64,000 nt of DNA from Gracilaria vermiculophylla (GCA_019155205.2 JAHNZQ020000016.1:229909-293908); one strand, 5' to 3'. Shown: positions 43,146 through 52,178, numbered from the stretch's first letter. The notes: generated by a model not told the origin, from the sequence alone. Translations and numbers: made by a program.

Positions 43146-44231
43146 ATGTCCGCGCCACCCTTCTATTCCCCGGTCTCCCTGCGTGCTGATCTCAAAGCCC
43201 TCTCCCACCCAAACCCCGAGGACCCCTCGCTGCTGGCGCCGCGCGGCGAGCCGCGTCTCGCCCTTCTGCGCTGGCTTGCGCATTGCATTGACCCAGCTGC
43301 CTCCGTAGCCTCGCCGGACCAGCTCGCGCTTTTCTGGCACTCCATGGGTCTCCCGTCTCTTCCACCGGACGCTTCAGGCCTGCGATTCCCGTTGTCCGTC
43401 GCCCCCAACCGCGCGCGCGACCGCGCCGCCGCCGCCGCCTTCTTGCGTGACTGCATTGACCTTGCGCTAGCGTTTGCAAGGCGCGGAGAGACACCAACCG
43501 TCGGTGGCGAGGACGGCGGCGGCGAGGCAGACGTGGCCTTTTCGAGAGAGGACCTAGATATGTTCGACCTCACCGCGTCGCTAGTGTCTGACCGACATGA
43601 GCTGTTTCCTGGCACCACGCGCCTGCTGCACGCCGCCCCACGCCGCAAACCGCTCGGAAGGCGGCTGGATTCCGCCGCGAACCGCGCGTCCAAGCCGTGT
43701 GTCGGCGGCAAGCAGCACGCGAACGCCAGCAAACAGCCGGCCAAGCGCTCGCCGCCTCTCCCCTCACGAGAGAAGATCCTCGAGCGCCTGCGCACACTGC
43801 AGCGCGACACCGCCGAGTTGCGCCAAGCGCTGGAGGAAAGCCCAGGCGACGAAGGCGTGGACGGGGCGGAGGAGAGCGCGTTGGAATCGTTGCCGGACGG
43901 CGGCGTGGTGGCGGAGCTGTCGCGCGACGCGCACGAGCTGGCGCGGCTTTTTGATGACTTTGTCGCGTTAACCGCGGACCGCTTCGCTGAGCGCGAGGCG
44001 GCGGAGGAGCTGGCCGTGCCCGACGCGGCACAGAAGAGGCGGCTGGACAAGCTGATGCCGAGCGGGCGGCGGCTTCTGGACGGTCTGTGCGATATGCTTG
44101 AGGGGTTGCAACAGGTGGGAGAGGTGGAGGCGGAACTACAACAAGCGGGCGGACCGCTGGCAAAGCTGCCGCAGTCGGGGCCCGTGTTGGAGGTGGAGGA
44201 GCTGCGGCGGCGCACGGAGCAGCAGCTGTGA
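43146..44231 (+). CDS. HAUS7/AUG7-like augmin complex subunit 7
   Basis: 361 aa from ATG 43146; the frame runs 150 bp upstream but without ATG. N-terminus LRADLKALSHPNPEDPSLL followed by RLALLRWLAHCIDPAA matches the L-x-x-L-x-x-P, then x-L-L-x-W-L start of HAUS7/AUG7. The middle, AAAFLRDCIDLALAFARR and DLDMFDLTASLVSDRHELF followed by PGTTRLL, corresponds to the AUG7 segment ending L-F-P-x-x-x-x-x. The second half is helical and coiled-coil-like (EKILERLRTLQRDTAELRQA, HELARLFDDFVALTADRF, LMPSGRRLLDGLCDMLEGLQ). Augmin recruits gamma-tubulin to spindle microtubules. Very GC-rich; convergent with the DEK-like gene (144 bp between ends). Based on order and spacing of weak motifs. Confidence 0.55.
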   Translation: MSAPPFYSPVSLRADLKALSHPNPEDPSLLAPRGEPRLALLRWLAHCIDPAASVASPDQLALFWHSMGLPSLPPDASGLRFPLSVAPNRARDRAAAAAFLRDCIDLALAFARRGETPTVGGEDGGGEADVAFSREDLDMFDLTASLVSDRHELFPGTTRLLHAAPRRKPLGRRLDSAANRASKPCVGGKQHANASKQPAKRSPPLPSREKILERLRTLQRDTAELRQALEESPGDEGVDGAEESALESLPDGGVVAELSRDAHELARLFDDFVALTADRFAEREAAEELAVPDAAQKRRLDKLMPSGRRLLDGLCDMLEGLQQVGEVEAELQQAGGPLAKLPQSGPVLEVEELRRRTEQQL

Positions 44232-44375
44232 GCGCGGGGGAGGGAGGCTTGGCTAGAGTGTTGCTCATTGTATTTACAAGTTAGGGCCGCCCGATCTCCA
44301 GACGCGGAGCCGTCGACACAGAGAAAGATAGTTATGTACCGAAACGGAGCCGCCCGCAAACAAAAATGTTCTCGC

Positions 44376-45818
44376 CTACGCGTGTCCATTCGCCAGCACG
44401 AGCCCGTTGCGCTTCGCAAGCCTGCCGTCGCGCTTCGTTGCACCGCCTTCGCGCTTTGCTGAACCGCCTTCGCGCTTCGCTGCACCGCCTTCGCGCCTCG
44501 TTGAGCCGCCGTCGCGCCTCGTTGAGCCGCCGTCGCGCCTCGTTGAGCTGCCGTCGCGTTTCGCTGCGCCGCCGTCACGCCCCGTCTGCTTCCTCTGCGC
44601 TGCCAGCTGGATCCAGGTGGTGCCACCCGTCTCAAGGTCCTCATCACCATCCTCATCGCTATCCCTCGTCTCATTCTTCCTCAGCAACATCGCCCTCTTC
44701 TCCGCAGCCTTCTCCAAAGCCGCCTTCTGCGCGCGCATCTTCTCCGTCGCTCTCTTCTGCCGTCTCGCCTCCTTGTCGCGCTCTGCCAGACTCTCTCTTC
44801 CCTCCACTGTGCGCGGACCCTCCAAAAACTCTAGTAACGCGCCAATTAGCTCGTCCTTCCCAGCCGTCATTGTGGCCTCGCGCGCAGGCTCGGTCGGTGT
44901 ATTGATTGCCTCGCTTCTGCTGCGGCATGCCTCGATGATCTCATTGTCATCCATACCCATTGCCTCCGCCATCAAAGCCCTCTTTTCCTCGTCCAGCACG
45001 GCCATGTCATCGACGCCGCACGCCGCCTCCTCCCCCTCCACGCCCCCCATCGTCCTGGTCACGCGCACGTCCAGAAACCGCGCCACCTTTCGTACCAAGT
45101 TGAGGTTCGCCCTCACCAGCTTGTCGCGCACGCGCTCCCTCTCCCTCTCCGACTCGAACACGAACCCCGAGAACGTGCGGATGTTTGTCTTCCGTCTGTG
45201 CGCTGCGCCCGCGAAGTTGAACAGCAGTCGATGGAGAAACTCCACTTCCACATCCTTGGCGCTCGCTTTATCCAGATGATACGCCACGTTGGGAATGTCG
45301 GTCAGCCTCTCGCCTCGCCCGGCCTTCCCCAACGCGCCGGTGTGAATTCGCCGCGCCGGCGCGCTTAGAGAGATTTCAAACACCCGCGTTTTCTTTCGCT
45401 TGCGCGTGGGCCGCGTGCGAGACGCAAGCGCAGACTCGGTCGCGCCGTTGGCGGATGGTGGCGGGTCGCGCCCAGCTTCGAGGCGACGCTTGCTTCCGGC
45501 GGCGGGCTGGCGATGCTTTGCTTCACCGAGTCGATCGTCAGTAGTGGCGGGGGTGGGAGATTCGGCTGTTTCGCCGCTCTGCGGGGTCATCTCCGCGGCT
45601 GCTGGTGCGCCTCCACGCGGACTGAGAGCTCCAGTGTAGTTGGTGCTCAGCCGAGTGCGGGCCGTTGAGCGGGCGGCGCTACGGATGGGCGCCGCGGTTT
45701 TGATGCTCGCTGCACGTTCTTGCTGTATATGTAACAAGGGGGGAGGCGTGGTTGGACTCGCTTCTGTCGCTTGCACACAAAAATTGAAAGCTTGATTTGC
45801 CACGCATGAGAGCATCAT
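44376..45818 (-). CDS. DEK-like chromatin protein
   Basis: 480 aa from ATG 45818; an in-frame Met at residue 77 (45590) is an alternative start. The diagnostic DEK block: GRGERLTDIPNVAYHL (residues 168-182), FLHRLLFNFAGAAHRRK, TNIRTFSGFVFESE (211-224), then ERVRDKLVRANLNLVRKV and ARFLDVRVTR, the start of the SAP-like DNA-binding module. The module's last helix KDELIGALLEFLEGP comes some 65 residues later, so there is an acidic insertion inside the SAP-like domain. The C-terminus is a run of about nine 7-residue repeats (S-T-R-R-D-G-G, A-A-K-R-E-G-G). DEK binds DNA and histones and alters chromatin topology. Divergent from RRP46 with 173 bp between start codons. Confidence 0.78.
   Translation of the reverse strand: MMLSCVANQAFNFCVQATEASPTTPPPLLHIQQERAASIKTAAPIRSAARSTARTRLSTNYTGALSPRGGAPAAAEMTPQSGETAESPTPATTDDRLGEAKHRQPAAGSKRRLEAGRDPPPSANGATESALASRTRPTRKRKKTRVFEISLSAPARRIHTGALGKAGRGERLTDIPNVAYHLDKASAKDVEVEFLHRLLFNFAGAAHRRKTNIRTFSGFVFESERERERVRDKLVRANLNLVRKVARFLDVRVTRTMGGVEGEEAACGVDDMAVLDEEKRALMAEAMGMDDNEIIEACRSRSEAINTPTEPAREATMTAGKDELIGALLEFLEGPRTVEGRESLAERDKEARRQKRATEKMRAQKAALEKAAEKRAMLLRKNETRDSDEDGDEDLETGGTTWIQLAAQRKQTGRDGGAAKRDGSSTRRDGGSTRRDGGSTRREGGAAKREGGSAKREGGATKRDGRLAKRNGLVLANGHA
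44403..44591 (-). repeat. 21-bp coding minisatellite in the DEK-like gene
   Basis: About nine tandem 21-bp units (plus-strand unit TCGCGCCTCGTTGAGCCGCCG and variants) encode the basic 7-residue repeat at the protein's C-terminus. Three central units are nearly identical, suggesting recent slippage. Confidence 0.9.
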
Positions 45819-45991
45819 ACACTAAGCATAGACGGACTCGTTACCAGGAATCACACGACGGCTTCGCGTTCCCCTTTTAACATCTTCTCGCCAGTGACGT
45901 TTACTTTTTAACGCTTTGAACTCTTGGTCGTCCCCCTTCTCCGATCCAACTCCGAAATTTAAGAAGGTACATCGATTGTACGGGAAAAAGC
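45819..45991. promoter_or_regulatory. Shared promoter, DEK-like / RRP46
   Basis: 173 bp separate the divergent ATGs at 45818 (-) and 45992 (+), so both promoters and 5' leaders must overlap. A CRE-like TGACGT lies at about 45894-45899. Confidence 0.6.
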
Positions 45992-46789
45992 ATGAGTATG
46001 GACGTCGATACCCCTTCATTTCAAGGACATGGCACGGGCGTGGATGCCATGTCAGGCATGAACACTGAGTCAAACGCAGGTCGGAGAGATGGAAGATCTC
46101 AAGGAGAAATGCGCGCCATGAGCGTATCGCACGGCGAATTGAGTCAAGCTGACGGTTCTGCTCGTGTTAAACTCGGCGGTACAGATGTCATCGTAGCAGT
46201 ATATGGACCCATGGATTGTCCGCACAACAAACAGCAAATAGAGACATTGCATGTACATGTCGCGTATTGTCGCCGAGAGGGAATGGGTAATTTTATTGCC
46301 GGCGCCGATACTGCTGCTTCTAACGAGGCAGTGCTTACCAAAGATCTTCAAGCTACTGTAACTGACGTTGTACTAACTGCGCTACATCCACGGAAGGCCG
46401 TTGTTGTCGCCGTTCAAGTTCTATCGGATAACGGGGGGGTCGTTGTGGCTGCAATAAATGCGAGTACAATGGCTCTACTGGATGCGGGCGTCCCTATGAG
46501 GGCGCTTCCGCTTGCGGCTTCTGTATCAATTCACAATGATGCGCTCATTGTTGACCCCGCACTTGTGGAGGAAAGAGAAGCTCAGGCTGTGATAACCATC
46601 ACTATCGATACGGCGTTGGAGAAAGATAACGGCTTTATGTCAGTGTATACAATTGGTGACTGCGGGGGGGAAGAAATATTTGCAGCCGCAGTCTCAGTTT
46701 GCCGCCAACTCGTAGTCAAAACGCGAGCGTTCTTGCGATATAGCCTAGAGCACGAGGGCACCAATCGCCACATTTGGAACGCTGTGTAG
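45992..46789 (+). CDS. RRP46: Exosome core subunit RRP46 (RNase PH-like)
   Basis: 265 aa from ATG 45992. A 60-residue N-terminal extension is followed by the RNase PH fold: QADGSARVKLGGTDVIVAVY then GPMD, a stretch ending TVTDVVLTALHPRKAVVVAV, QVLSDNGGVVVAAINASTMA, LLDAGVPMRALPLAASVSIH and DALIVDPALVEEREAQAVIT. The LHPR, QVLSDNGG, N-A-x-x-M-A-L-x-D-A-G-V-P-M-R-A-L signature matches RRP46/EXOSC5. In eukaryotes these six ring subunits are catalytically dead and form the barrel of the RNA exosome. It shares a promoter with the DEK-like gene and ends 34 bp from the convergent bromodomain gene. MTR4, the nuclear exosome helicase, lies 12 kb away in the same window. Confidence 0.88.
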   Translation: MSMDVDTPSFQGHGTGVDAMSGMNTESNAGRRDGRSQGEMRAMSVSHGELSQADGSARVKLGGTDVIVAVYGPMDCPHNKQQIETLHVHVAYCRREGMGNFIAGADTAASNEAVLTKDLQATVTDVVLTALHPRKAVVVAVQVLSDNGGVVVAAINASTMALLDAGVPMRALPLAASVSIHNDALIVDPALVEEREAQAVITITIDTALEKDNGFMSVYTIGDCGGEEIFAAAVSVCRQLVVKTRAFLRYSLEHEGTNRHIWNAV

Positions 46790-46823
46790 CAATATAATTG
46801 TACTTGAGGAAAACATTTGGGCG

Positions 46824-49800
46824 CTAAAAGTCGAACTCAGGCGGGCCTGATGGAGAAGATGCAATCCCCCCAACCCCAAACAGCAGGTTCTCCATCATTT
46901 GATCCGGTGTTTCATTCACAGTTACGTTTCTCACCTGAGACGCACCTCTCATATCGTTAACGGAAGGAATATTTGCCATACCTGGGTTTCCAGGTTGGTT
47001 TGAGAAGGCTCCAAAACTTGGGTTGGCTGCAATAGCTTCAGCCCCGGATACCCCATTGGCTATAGTAGAGAAGTTGTTCAATCGTTGGCCCATGTCCAGT
47101 CTGTTGCTCTGAGCTGAAATCTTCTGAAGGGCGGCCCCAATGCCGCCTTCCGGCATATAACCTTGATGCCCCGCAATTGCTGGGTTATGGTTGTTAAGGT
47201 TTGTAGGGTTAAACATGGTTGCCGGATTTGCTCCTTGAAACGCAAGAGGGTTGAAATTAGATTCACCCATGTTAGGAAACGCTTGTTGTGATTGAGGTAT
47301 TGGCTGCTGTAGAACGTCCTGCCGAGAGATCGTTTCTGAAACGTTAGGGACTATCCCAAGAGATTGAGAAACTCCGATATCGACCCCCGGCGGTCTTGAA
47401 AGCATTGAAGAATTGTGCGAACTGCTTGCATTCCCCGGTTCTTTCGTGCGATTTCCAACAGCACCTGCTTTCGCATCAACATAGTGATGTGCAGCTGCGC
47501 TTTGAAGTTGCTGACGAATATTAAAGTGGCCTTGATTGGTAGGGCGGGAATTTAAGACATCAAGAACAGAGCCACCCATAGTTGGTCGTTGAGAATTCGC
47601 TTGAACAACATGTGGAGGGATCGTAACACCCGGAAAAGAACGCGAGAATGCGTGCAACAAGTTCGCATTTGAAACTGGGTTCATGCTCTGGTCCGGCATT
47701 GGACCGGGTGATGTTCGCCCTCTTTGAACACGACTAGAACCACTTGGTGACGGAGAACGCCGTGACACAGACTGTGGTGTCTTCTTTCGTAATGGAGGTC
47801 TAGATATTCCATTAGGAGACAATCCAGGGATAATACCATGCAGGGGATTGGATGCGGTGCTGATCTGTGTGCGTCCGTTCTGCGTGACGAGAGGCTTTTG
47901 CATACTTTGAAAGAAACTCGTTTGAGTGGCAAAGTCCTTGGGTCTCATCTGCCTAGTCTTTTCCCAAAAAAGACCGCACGGAACGCAAAGGTCCCTTGGA
48001 GCCATTATGTCATTGGACCGCCATCCAGGAGAGTTCAAAGCACCGCAGTTTGTGCAAGTAATCTTTTCGTCCATAGCCAGTCCAGTGGTCGTGAACGCGG
48101 TCGAAGGTCTGCCAAAGGCACTTTGAGGCGCTGCAGACGGGGCCTGATTCTGTCCAAGTGAGATGAGTTGCGGATTACGCTGAGCGGATGCTTCGAGCAC
48201 AGAGCGGTTCCGATTCTGGGCCGGTGAGGTTGCAGCAGCATGTGGCTGCGGAGGTTTTAGAGAAGCGTTTTGAGATTCCCGCTTGACGCTAAGCAAAGGC
48301 TCTTTTCGGGGAACAGCGACTTTGCGCATTTGCTCAACAATGAGAGCCCCTTGCTTTTCCGCCTCAACCCGTCGCTGCTTTCTTATCTCACTTGCTCTTC
48401 GTTGGTGTGCAAGAAGGACATGATTCTGTTGAGTGGGATTGTTCACTATCTTGGAGGCAGCATCCGGGCTTAACTGCGAGAGAAAACGTTGCGCATGCTT
48501 ACGTAAAGCTTCAATCTGTTTTGCCTCGTTTGCAGGTACACGCATACTGCTCATTGATGTAAGACGCACAATGTCATTGAGCGTGGTTAGACTGACGCCA
48601 TGGGGCATGGAGAAATCTACAACCTGTGGCGGCGTGTTTTCAACCTCCCTAATCAGTTCCTCGTCTAAGAACTTGCGTAAGCCCTCAATACCATTATACT
48701 CGTTAATAGTTCGTTGCATCTTGGGCAAAATAGAAACCATGCGCTTATTAACACGCTCAATACCATCTGCCAGTTCTGTAATGGCTTCCTTGTCCCAAAC
48801 TTTCAGCGGTTTATGCAATGGAATAGTGGAATGCACGGAATCTTCGGCTTTGATGGCCTTGGCGATTTCCTTAGGGGAAAGCCCCTTTTTCCGAAGCCGC
48901 TCGTGCTGCGCACGGAGCATGAGTTCTGGACTGAGAATTTCGGTGACAATATCCATTGCAATCGAACTGCTACCCCGGACAAAATGGTAAAGCGACTCGG
49001 CGTAATCGCTGACAAAAACAAAATCGGTTCGCGGGTCCGGGGCGCACGGGTTAGAAATTCTGCTGGCGGGCAGGAAGTCACACAGAAGTTGCGGGATTGA
49101 GTCGCGGCGGCACGTGTGTGCCTCCACGGGATCGCCCGGAGTCCAGTGATCCGCAAAAGGGTTGTAGCGCGCAACGGGAATAGTACCTATACTACCGTCA
49201 GGCTTTGTGTACTGCGGCATGGGGGCGTTGAGTATGCCCTTCTTGTACAGCCCGGTGGTCCCAGCGTACTGCAGACGCAACGCTTCCGCCAGGGCGTTTT
49301 CTTCCGGGCTTCGGCCCGAGTGGTGATCGCTGGTGAAGTCAGCCGACGCCATCGGGTCGGCGAGTTCTTGGAAACGCGGGGTTCGCAAACTGTTCGCAGA
49401 CGAATACGGACTCGAGGATCCGTGCAAACGCACATTGACCATGGCTGCGTTGGCAGCCATGGTTTCGCGGCGTTTCCTGTACTTTTCCTTCCATTTGTAC
49501 AGCGCGTCCTTGTCCTTCTCAAGATGCTGACGAGTGTTGACGATGAGCTTCTCGGTAAGTCTGCGCAGCTCGATGGCCTTCTTGCTGAAAAAGTTGGTGG
49601 CCTCCTTCCCGTTGAAGAGGAGGCAATTGGACCAGATGAGGTCTAGGTCCTTTCGAAATTCGCCGAGGCTCTTGTATTCGCCGCCCATGAGCTTGGAGCG
49701 CACAGTGTTGAGGTCCATGGGTCGCTTGATGATGTCATGGTAGCCGACGACGTCCCGGACGGGTTCGAGGAAGATGTTGAGGTGGTCTTTCTTGTTGAGG

Positions 49801-49985
49801 CGGTCGAGCACGGCGGCACAGCGGTGCTTGAAGCATTCTGCGAGCGACGGCGGGCGCTCCCTGCCGTCGCGCGGGGCGTTAGGCGGACGACCGCGGCCGC
49901 GGGAGGAGGTGGGCTTCTTACGGGCAGGCGTGTTGGAGTTGAGGGAGCAGTCAGTGGCAGGGCGGCGACGCTTGGCAGCTCCCAT
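46824..49985 (-). CDS. Bromodomain protein with AT-hook and GATA-type zinc finger
   Basis: 1053 aa from ATG 49985. The frame is open 270 bp further upstream (an ATG at 50255), but that part is low-complexity proline/alanine from the GC-rich promoter. AT-hook RGRGRPP (residues 29-35). Bromodomain about 50-150: DHLNIFLEPVRDVVGYHDII, KRPMDLNTVRSKL, FRKDLDLIWSNCLLFN with the acetyl-lysine-binding Asn at 125, similar to BRD7/BRD9. A conserved middle (SLYHFVRGSSSIAMDIV, then TEILSPEL) is shared with the neighbouring bromodomain gene. GATA-like finger at 644-670: CTNCGALNSPGWRSND ... LCVPC, C-x2-C-x19-C-x2-C. The long tail is rich in Asn, Gln, Pro and Ser. Presumed chromatin reader/transcription regulator in the nucleus. 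Confidence 0.85.
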   Translation of the reverse strand: MGAAKRRRPATDCSLNSNTPARKKPTSSRGRGRPPNAPRDGRERPPSLAECFKHRCAAVLDRLNKKDHLNIFLEPVRDVVGYHDIIKRPMDLNTVRSKLMGGEYKSLGEFRKDLDLIWSNCLLFNGKEATNFFSKKAIELRRLTEKLIVNTRQHLEKDKDALYKWKEKYRKRRETMAANAAMVNVRLHGSSSPYSSANSLRTPRFQELADPMASADFTSDHHSGRSPEENALAEALRLQYAGTTGLYKKGILNAPMPQYTKPDGSIGTIPVARYNPFADHWTPGDPVEAHTCRRDSIPQLLCDFLPASRISNPCAPDPRTDFVFVSDYAESLYHFVRGSSSIAMDIVTEILSPELMLRAQHERLRKKGLSPKEIAKAIKAEDSVHSTIPLHKPLKVWDKEAITELADGIERVNKRMVSILPKMQRTINEYNGIEGLRKFLDEELIREVENTPPQVVDFSMPHGVSLTTLNDIVRLTSMSSMRVPANEAKQIEALRKHAQRFLSQLSPDAASKIVNNPTQQNHVLLAHQRRASEIRKQRRVEAEKQGALIVEQMRKVAVPRKEPLLSVKRESQNASLKPPQPHAAATSPAQNRNRSVLEASAQRNPQLISLGQNQAPSAAPQSAFGRPSTAFTTTGLAMDEKITCTNCGALNSPGWRSNDIMAPRDLCVPCGLFWEKTRQMRPKDFATQTSFFQSMQKPLVTQNGRTQISTASNPLHGIIPGLSPNGISRPPLRKKTPQSVSRRSPSPSGSSRVQRGRTSPGPMPDQSMNPVSNANLLHAFSRSFPGVTIPPHVVQANSQRPTMGGSVLDVLNSRPTNQGHFNIRQQLQSAAAHHYVDAKAGAVGNRTKEPGNASSSHNSSMLSRPPGVDIGVSQSLGIVPNVSETISRQDVLQQPIPQSQQAFPNMGESNFNPLAFQGANPATMFNPTNLNNHNPAIAGHQGYMPEGGIGAALQKISAQSNRLDMGQRLNNFSTIANGVSGAEAIAANPSFGAFSNQPGNPGMANIPSVNDMRGASQVRNVTVNETPDQMMENLLFGVGGIASSPSGPPEFDF

Positions 49986-50330
49986 GGGCGGAGAGGGGGG
50001 GGGGAAAGGGGGGGCGGGGGGGGGCGGGGGAGGGACGGCGTTGCGAATGAGATGTGAGGGCGGGTGAGAGGCACAAGGGCGGGCGGCTGGCAGCGGCGGG
50101 TGATGCTGGGAGGGGTTGTTGCGGCTTGAACGCGTGCGCTGGAGCGCTGCGATGGGCACGCGGGGCGCAACGCGGTGGCGGCGATGAAAAACGAAAAAAA
50201 ATGGCGCGCGAAATGCAGCGGACGCGAACGGCGGGCGCGAGGCGCGCGTTGCCATGGCGGGTTCGGCGCGCCCGCGCGCTCCACTGGCAGTCGCTACGAG
50301 CCCAGACTCTCCCCGCGCCCCCCCGACGCC
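49986..50330. promoter_or_regulatory. Shared GC-rich promoter of the two bromodomain genes
   Basis: 345 bp between divergent ATGs at 49985 (-) and 50331 (+), very GC-rich with G-runs at 49996-50034. Both genes carry related proteins, so shared regulation since duplication is possible. Confidence 0.55.
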
Positions 50331-52178
50331 ATGGCGCCGTCGCGTCCGCCCCGCGCGCCGGCGCGCGCGCTGCGAGACCCCAGGGAGTTGCTTAAGCGGC
50401 GCGGGGCCGACATGCTGCGAAAGATCTCCGACCGCGATCGTTACGGCATCTTCCTGCAGCCCGTCGACGTCGACGCCATCGACGGTTACGCACAGCTCAT
50501 CGAGCGCCCCATGGACTTGGCCACTTGCCAGAACAACCTCGCCATGGGCGTGTACCGCACGCCCATGGAGCTCCGCGCCGACCTCGACCTCATCTGGTCA
50601 AATTGCTGCACCTTCAACGCCGACAATTCCATTTACTTCAAGGAGGCCGTGCGTCTGCGCGCCCTCGCCGCGCGCTATTACGACGACCTGCTGCGCGCGC
50701 TCGTCAAGGACGGTGTCGCCCAGGCGCTGGGTATTTCCCGTGGCGGCGCCTCTTCCTCTGCACGGCTGCCGCCGCGCCGACCGCCGCGCCCGCGCCCCTC
50801 CGACCTCCCTGCGCGCCTGCAGTCCCCGTCGTTGCAGCACTCCGACCTGCACTCCGTTGACGCCGACGCTGACTCACAGTCCGCCTCTGCCAGCGCTTCG
50901 GCCGCCAACCCTTCTTCGCGCGACGTCCATTTGCGACGCGCACGCGTCAGCTATGACGCCGCCGTCACGGCCGCCGCGTCCGCCATCCACGAGGCGCGCC
51001 AGGCAGCCCACGATGCGGGGTTGCCAGATGCGCCGCCGTCTACCGAGGAGCCAATATTCAACGGCCCGAACAACGAGCTGCGGGACGCGTCGCCCGCTCA
51101 GCATGGTGCGTCGTTTTCGAACAAGTATCCACTGTTACAGAGCCAACTAATTCGCGATAGCTGCTCCCAGATCCCGCTCGCATGGCAAAGGATTGGCCGG
51201 TGGCACTCACGCGGAGCCACGCAGCCGTCGTTTCTCTCGGAAGATCGCGCTCGCAACGTGCGGTACGGCTTGCAGTTTGAACGCTGGGTGACGGAGTCGG
51301 CGCCCATGGCGCGGCGCCTATTGGCGACTGTTCTTGATCCACATGTTGTTGAACAGCACGATGTTGCTGTTTTGGAAAAAGGTTGGTGCCTTCCCGATGG
51401 CGTTTCTAACGGCGCAGAGCCCGCGCTCAGGAACAACATGTCCACAGCCACGACTAATGGAGTGCACGCCGATGCCAAGAAGAACGGAATAACGGACGCG
51501 ATGGATGTGGATAAGAAAGAAGCGGCAACGAAAACAAACGGCGACAGCAAGACACTCAAATGCAGGAAGCGTCCACGCGCCTACAACGAGACGAGCGTTG
51601 AGAACGGCGCTTTCACAAATCACAGCGGTGGTGCGTTTGTCGAGCAGCTCCGGGAATTGATTGGGCAAAAGCGCCTGAAACAAGTGCCGCCACAGCGAGT
51701 CGAGGAGTTGTTCCAATCTAGTATGTCGGTTCCAGCGAAGCAGTCAATCTATCGCGTGCGCTCGCTGCTGCGGGCGAAGGGAATCGACCCGAAGTTCGTG
51801 AGCTCGCTCATGACGGACGACCCCGAGAGTTACAACATGCCCGCGGCTGCCGAAACGCAAAACAGCGGCACACACGACGCAATCTCCGCGTCGCACCAGC
51901 GGAAGATGGAGATGCTTCTGAACAGCAACTACGAAACGATGATGAACGTGCTGCGGCTGCGCGCGTTGCGCGAGAACTGCGCGGAGAGCACAGCGGAGAG
52001 CGTTGAGGACAAGGAGCGCGATAGCGTGGAGAGGCTTGCGGAGGGGCTGGCACTGGCGGTGCGCAGCCTGCCGCCGCGCTTCTTGGTGCACCCGGCGGAC
52101 GCGGCTGAGAGCGCGCTGACGATGGCGCAGACGATCATCGGTAGCAAGGCGGAAGAGCGCGACGACGGTAAGGCATAG
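50331..52178 (+). CDS. Bromodomain protein, paralogue of its divergent neighbour
   Basis: 615 aa from ATG 50331 (upstream in-frame sequence has no convincing start). Bromodomain about residues 25-120: RDRYGIFLQPVDVDAIDGYA, QLIERPMDLATC, LRADLDLIWSNCCTFN with the binding Asn at 96, ADNSIYFKEAVRLRALA. The middle FERWVTESAPMARRLLATVL then DPHVVEQ aligns with FVRGSSSIAMDIVTEILSPE of the neighbouring gene. Near the C-terminus QSSMSVPA and SASHQRKMEM match SSMRVPA and LLAHQRRASEI there. It lacks the AT-hook and GATA finger. The Ser/Ala/Asp-rich linker is low complexity. GC-rich coding sequence. Nuclear acetyl-lysine reader by inference. Confidence 0.8.
   Translation: MAPSRPPRAPARALRDPRELLKRRGADMLRKISDRDRYGIFLQPVDVDAIDGYAQLIERPMDLATCQNNLAMGVYRTPMELRADLDLIWSNCCTFNADNSIYFKEAVRLRALAARYYDDLLRALVKDGVAQALGISRGGASSSARLPPRRPPRPRPSDLPARLQSPSLQHSDLHSVDADADSQSASASASAANPSSRDVHLRRARVSYDAAVTAAASAIHEARQAAHDAGLPDAPPSTEEPIFNGPNNELRDASPAQHGASFSNKYPLLQSQLIRDSCSQIPLAWQRIGRWHSRGATQPSFLSEDRARNVRYGLQFERWVTESAPMARRLLATVLDPHVVEQHDVAVLEKGWCLPDGVSNGAEPALRNNMSTATTNGVHADAKKNGITDAMDVDKKEAATKTNGDSKTLKCRKRPRAYNETSVENGAFTNHSGGAFVEQLRELIGQKRLKQVPPQRVEELFQSSMSVPAKQSIYRVRSLLRAKGIDPKFVSSLMTDDPESYNMPAAAETQNSGTHDAISASHQRKMEMLLNSNYETMMNVLRLRALRENCAESTAESVEDKERDSVERLAEGLALAVRSLPPRFLVHPADAAESALTMAQTIIGSKAEERDDGKA

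Noticed and set aside
43163..44674. 503-codon minus-strand open frame, Arg/Ser/Ala-rich
   Set aside because: Antisense to the HAUS7-like gene; low-complexity composition dictated by the GC-rich sense codons, no domain.
49986..50255. N-terminal extension of the GATA-bromodomain protein to an ATG at 50255
   Set aside because: The extra 90 residues are Pro/Ala/Arg low complexity from the shared promoter and would leave no room for it.
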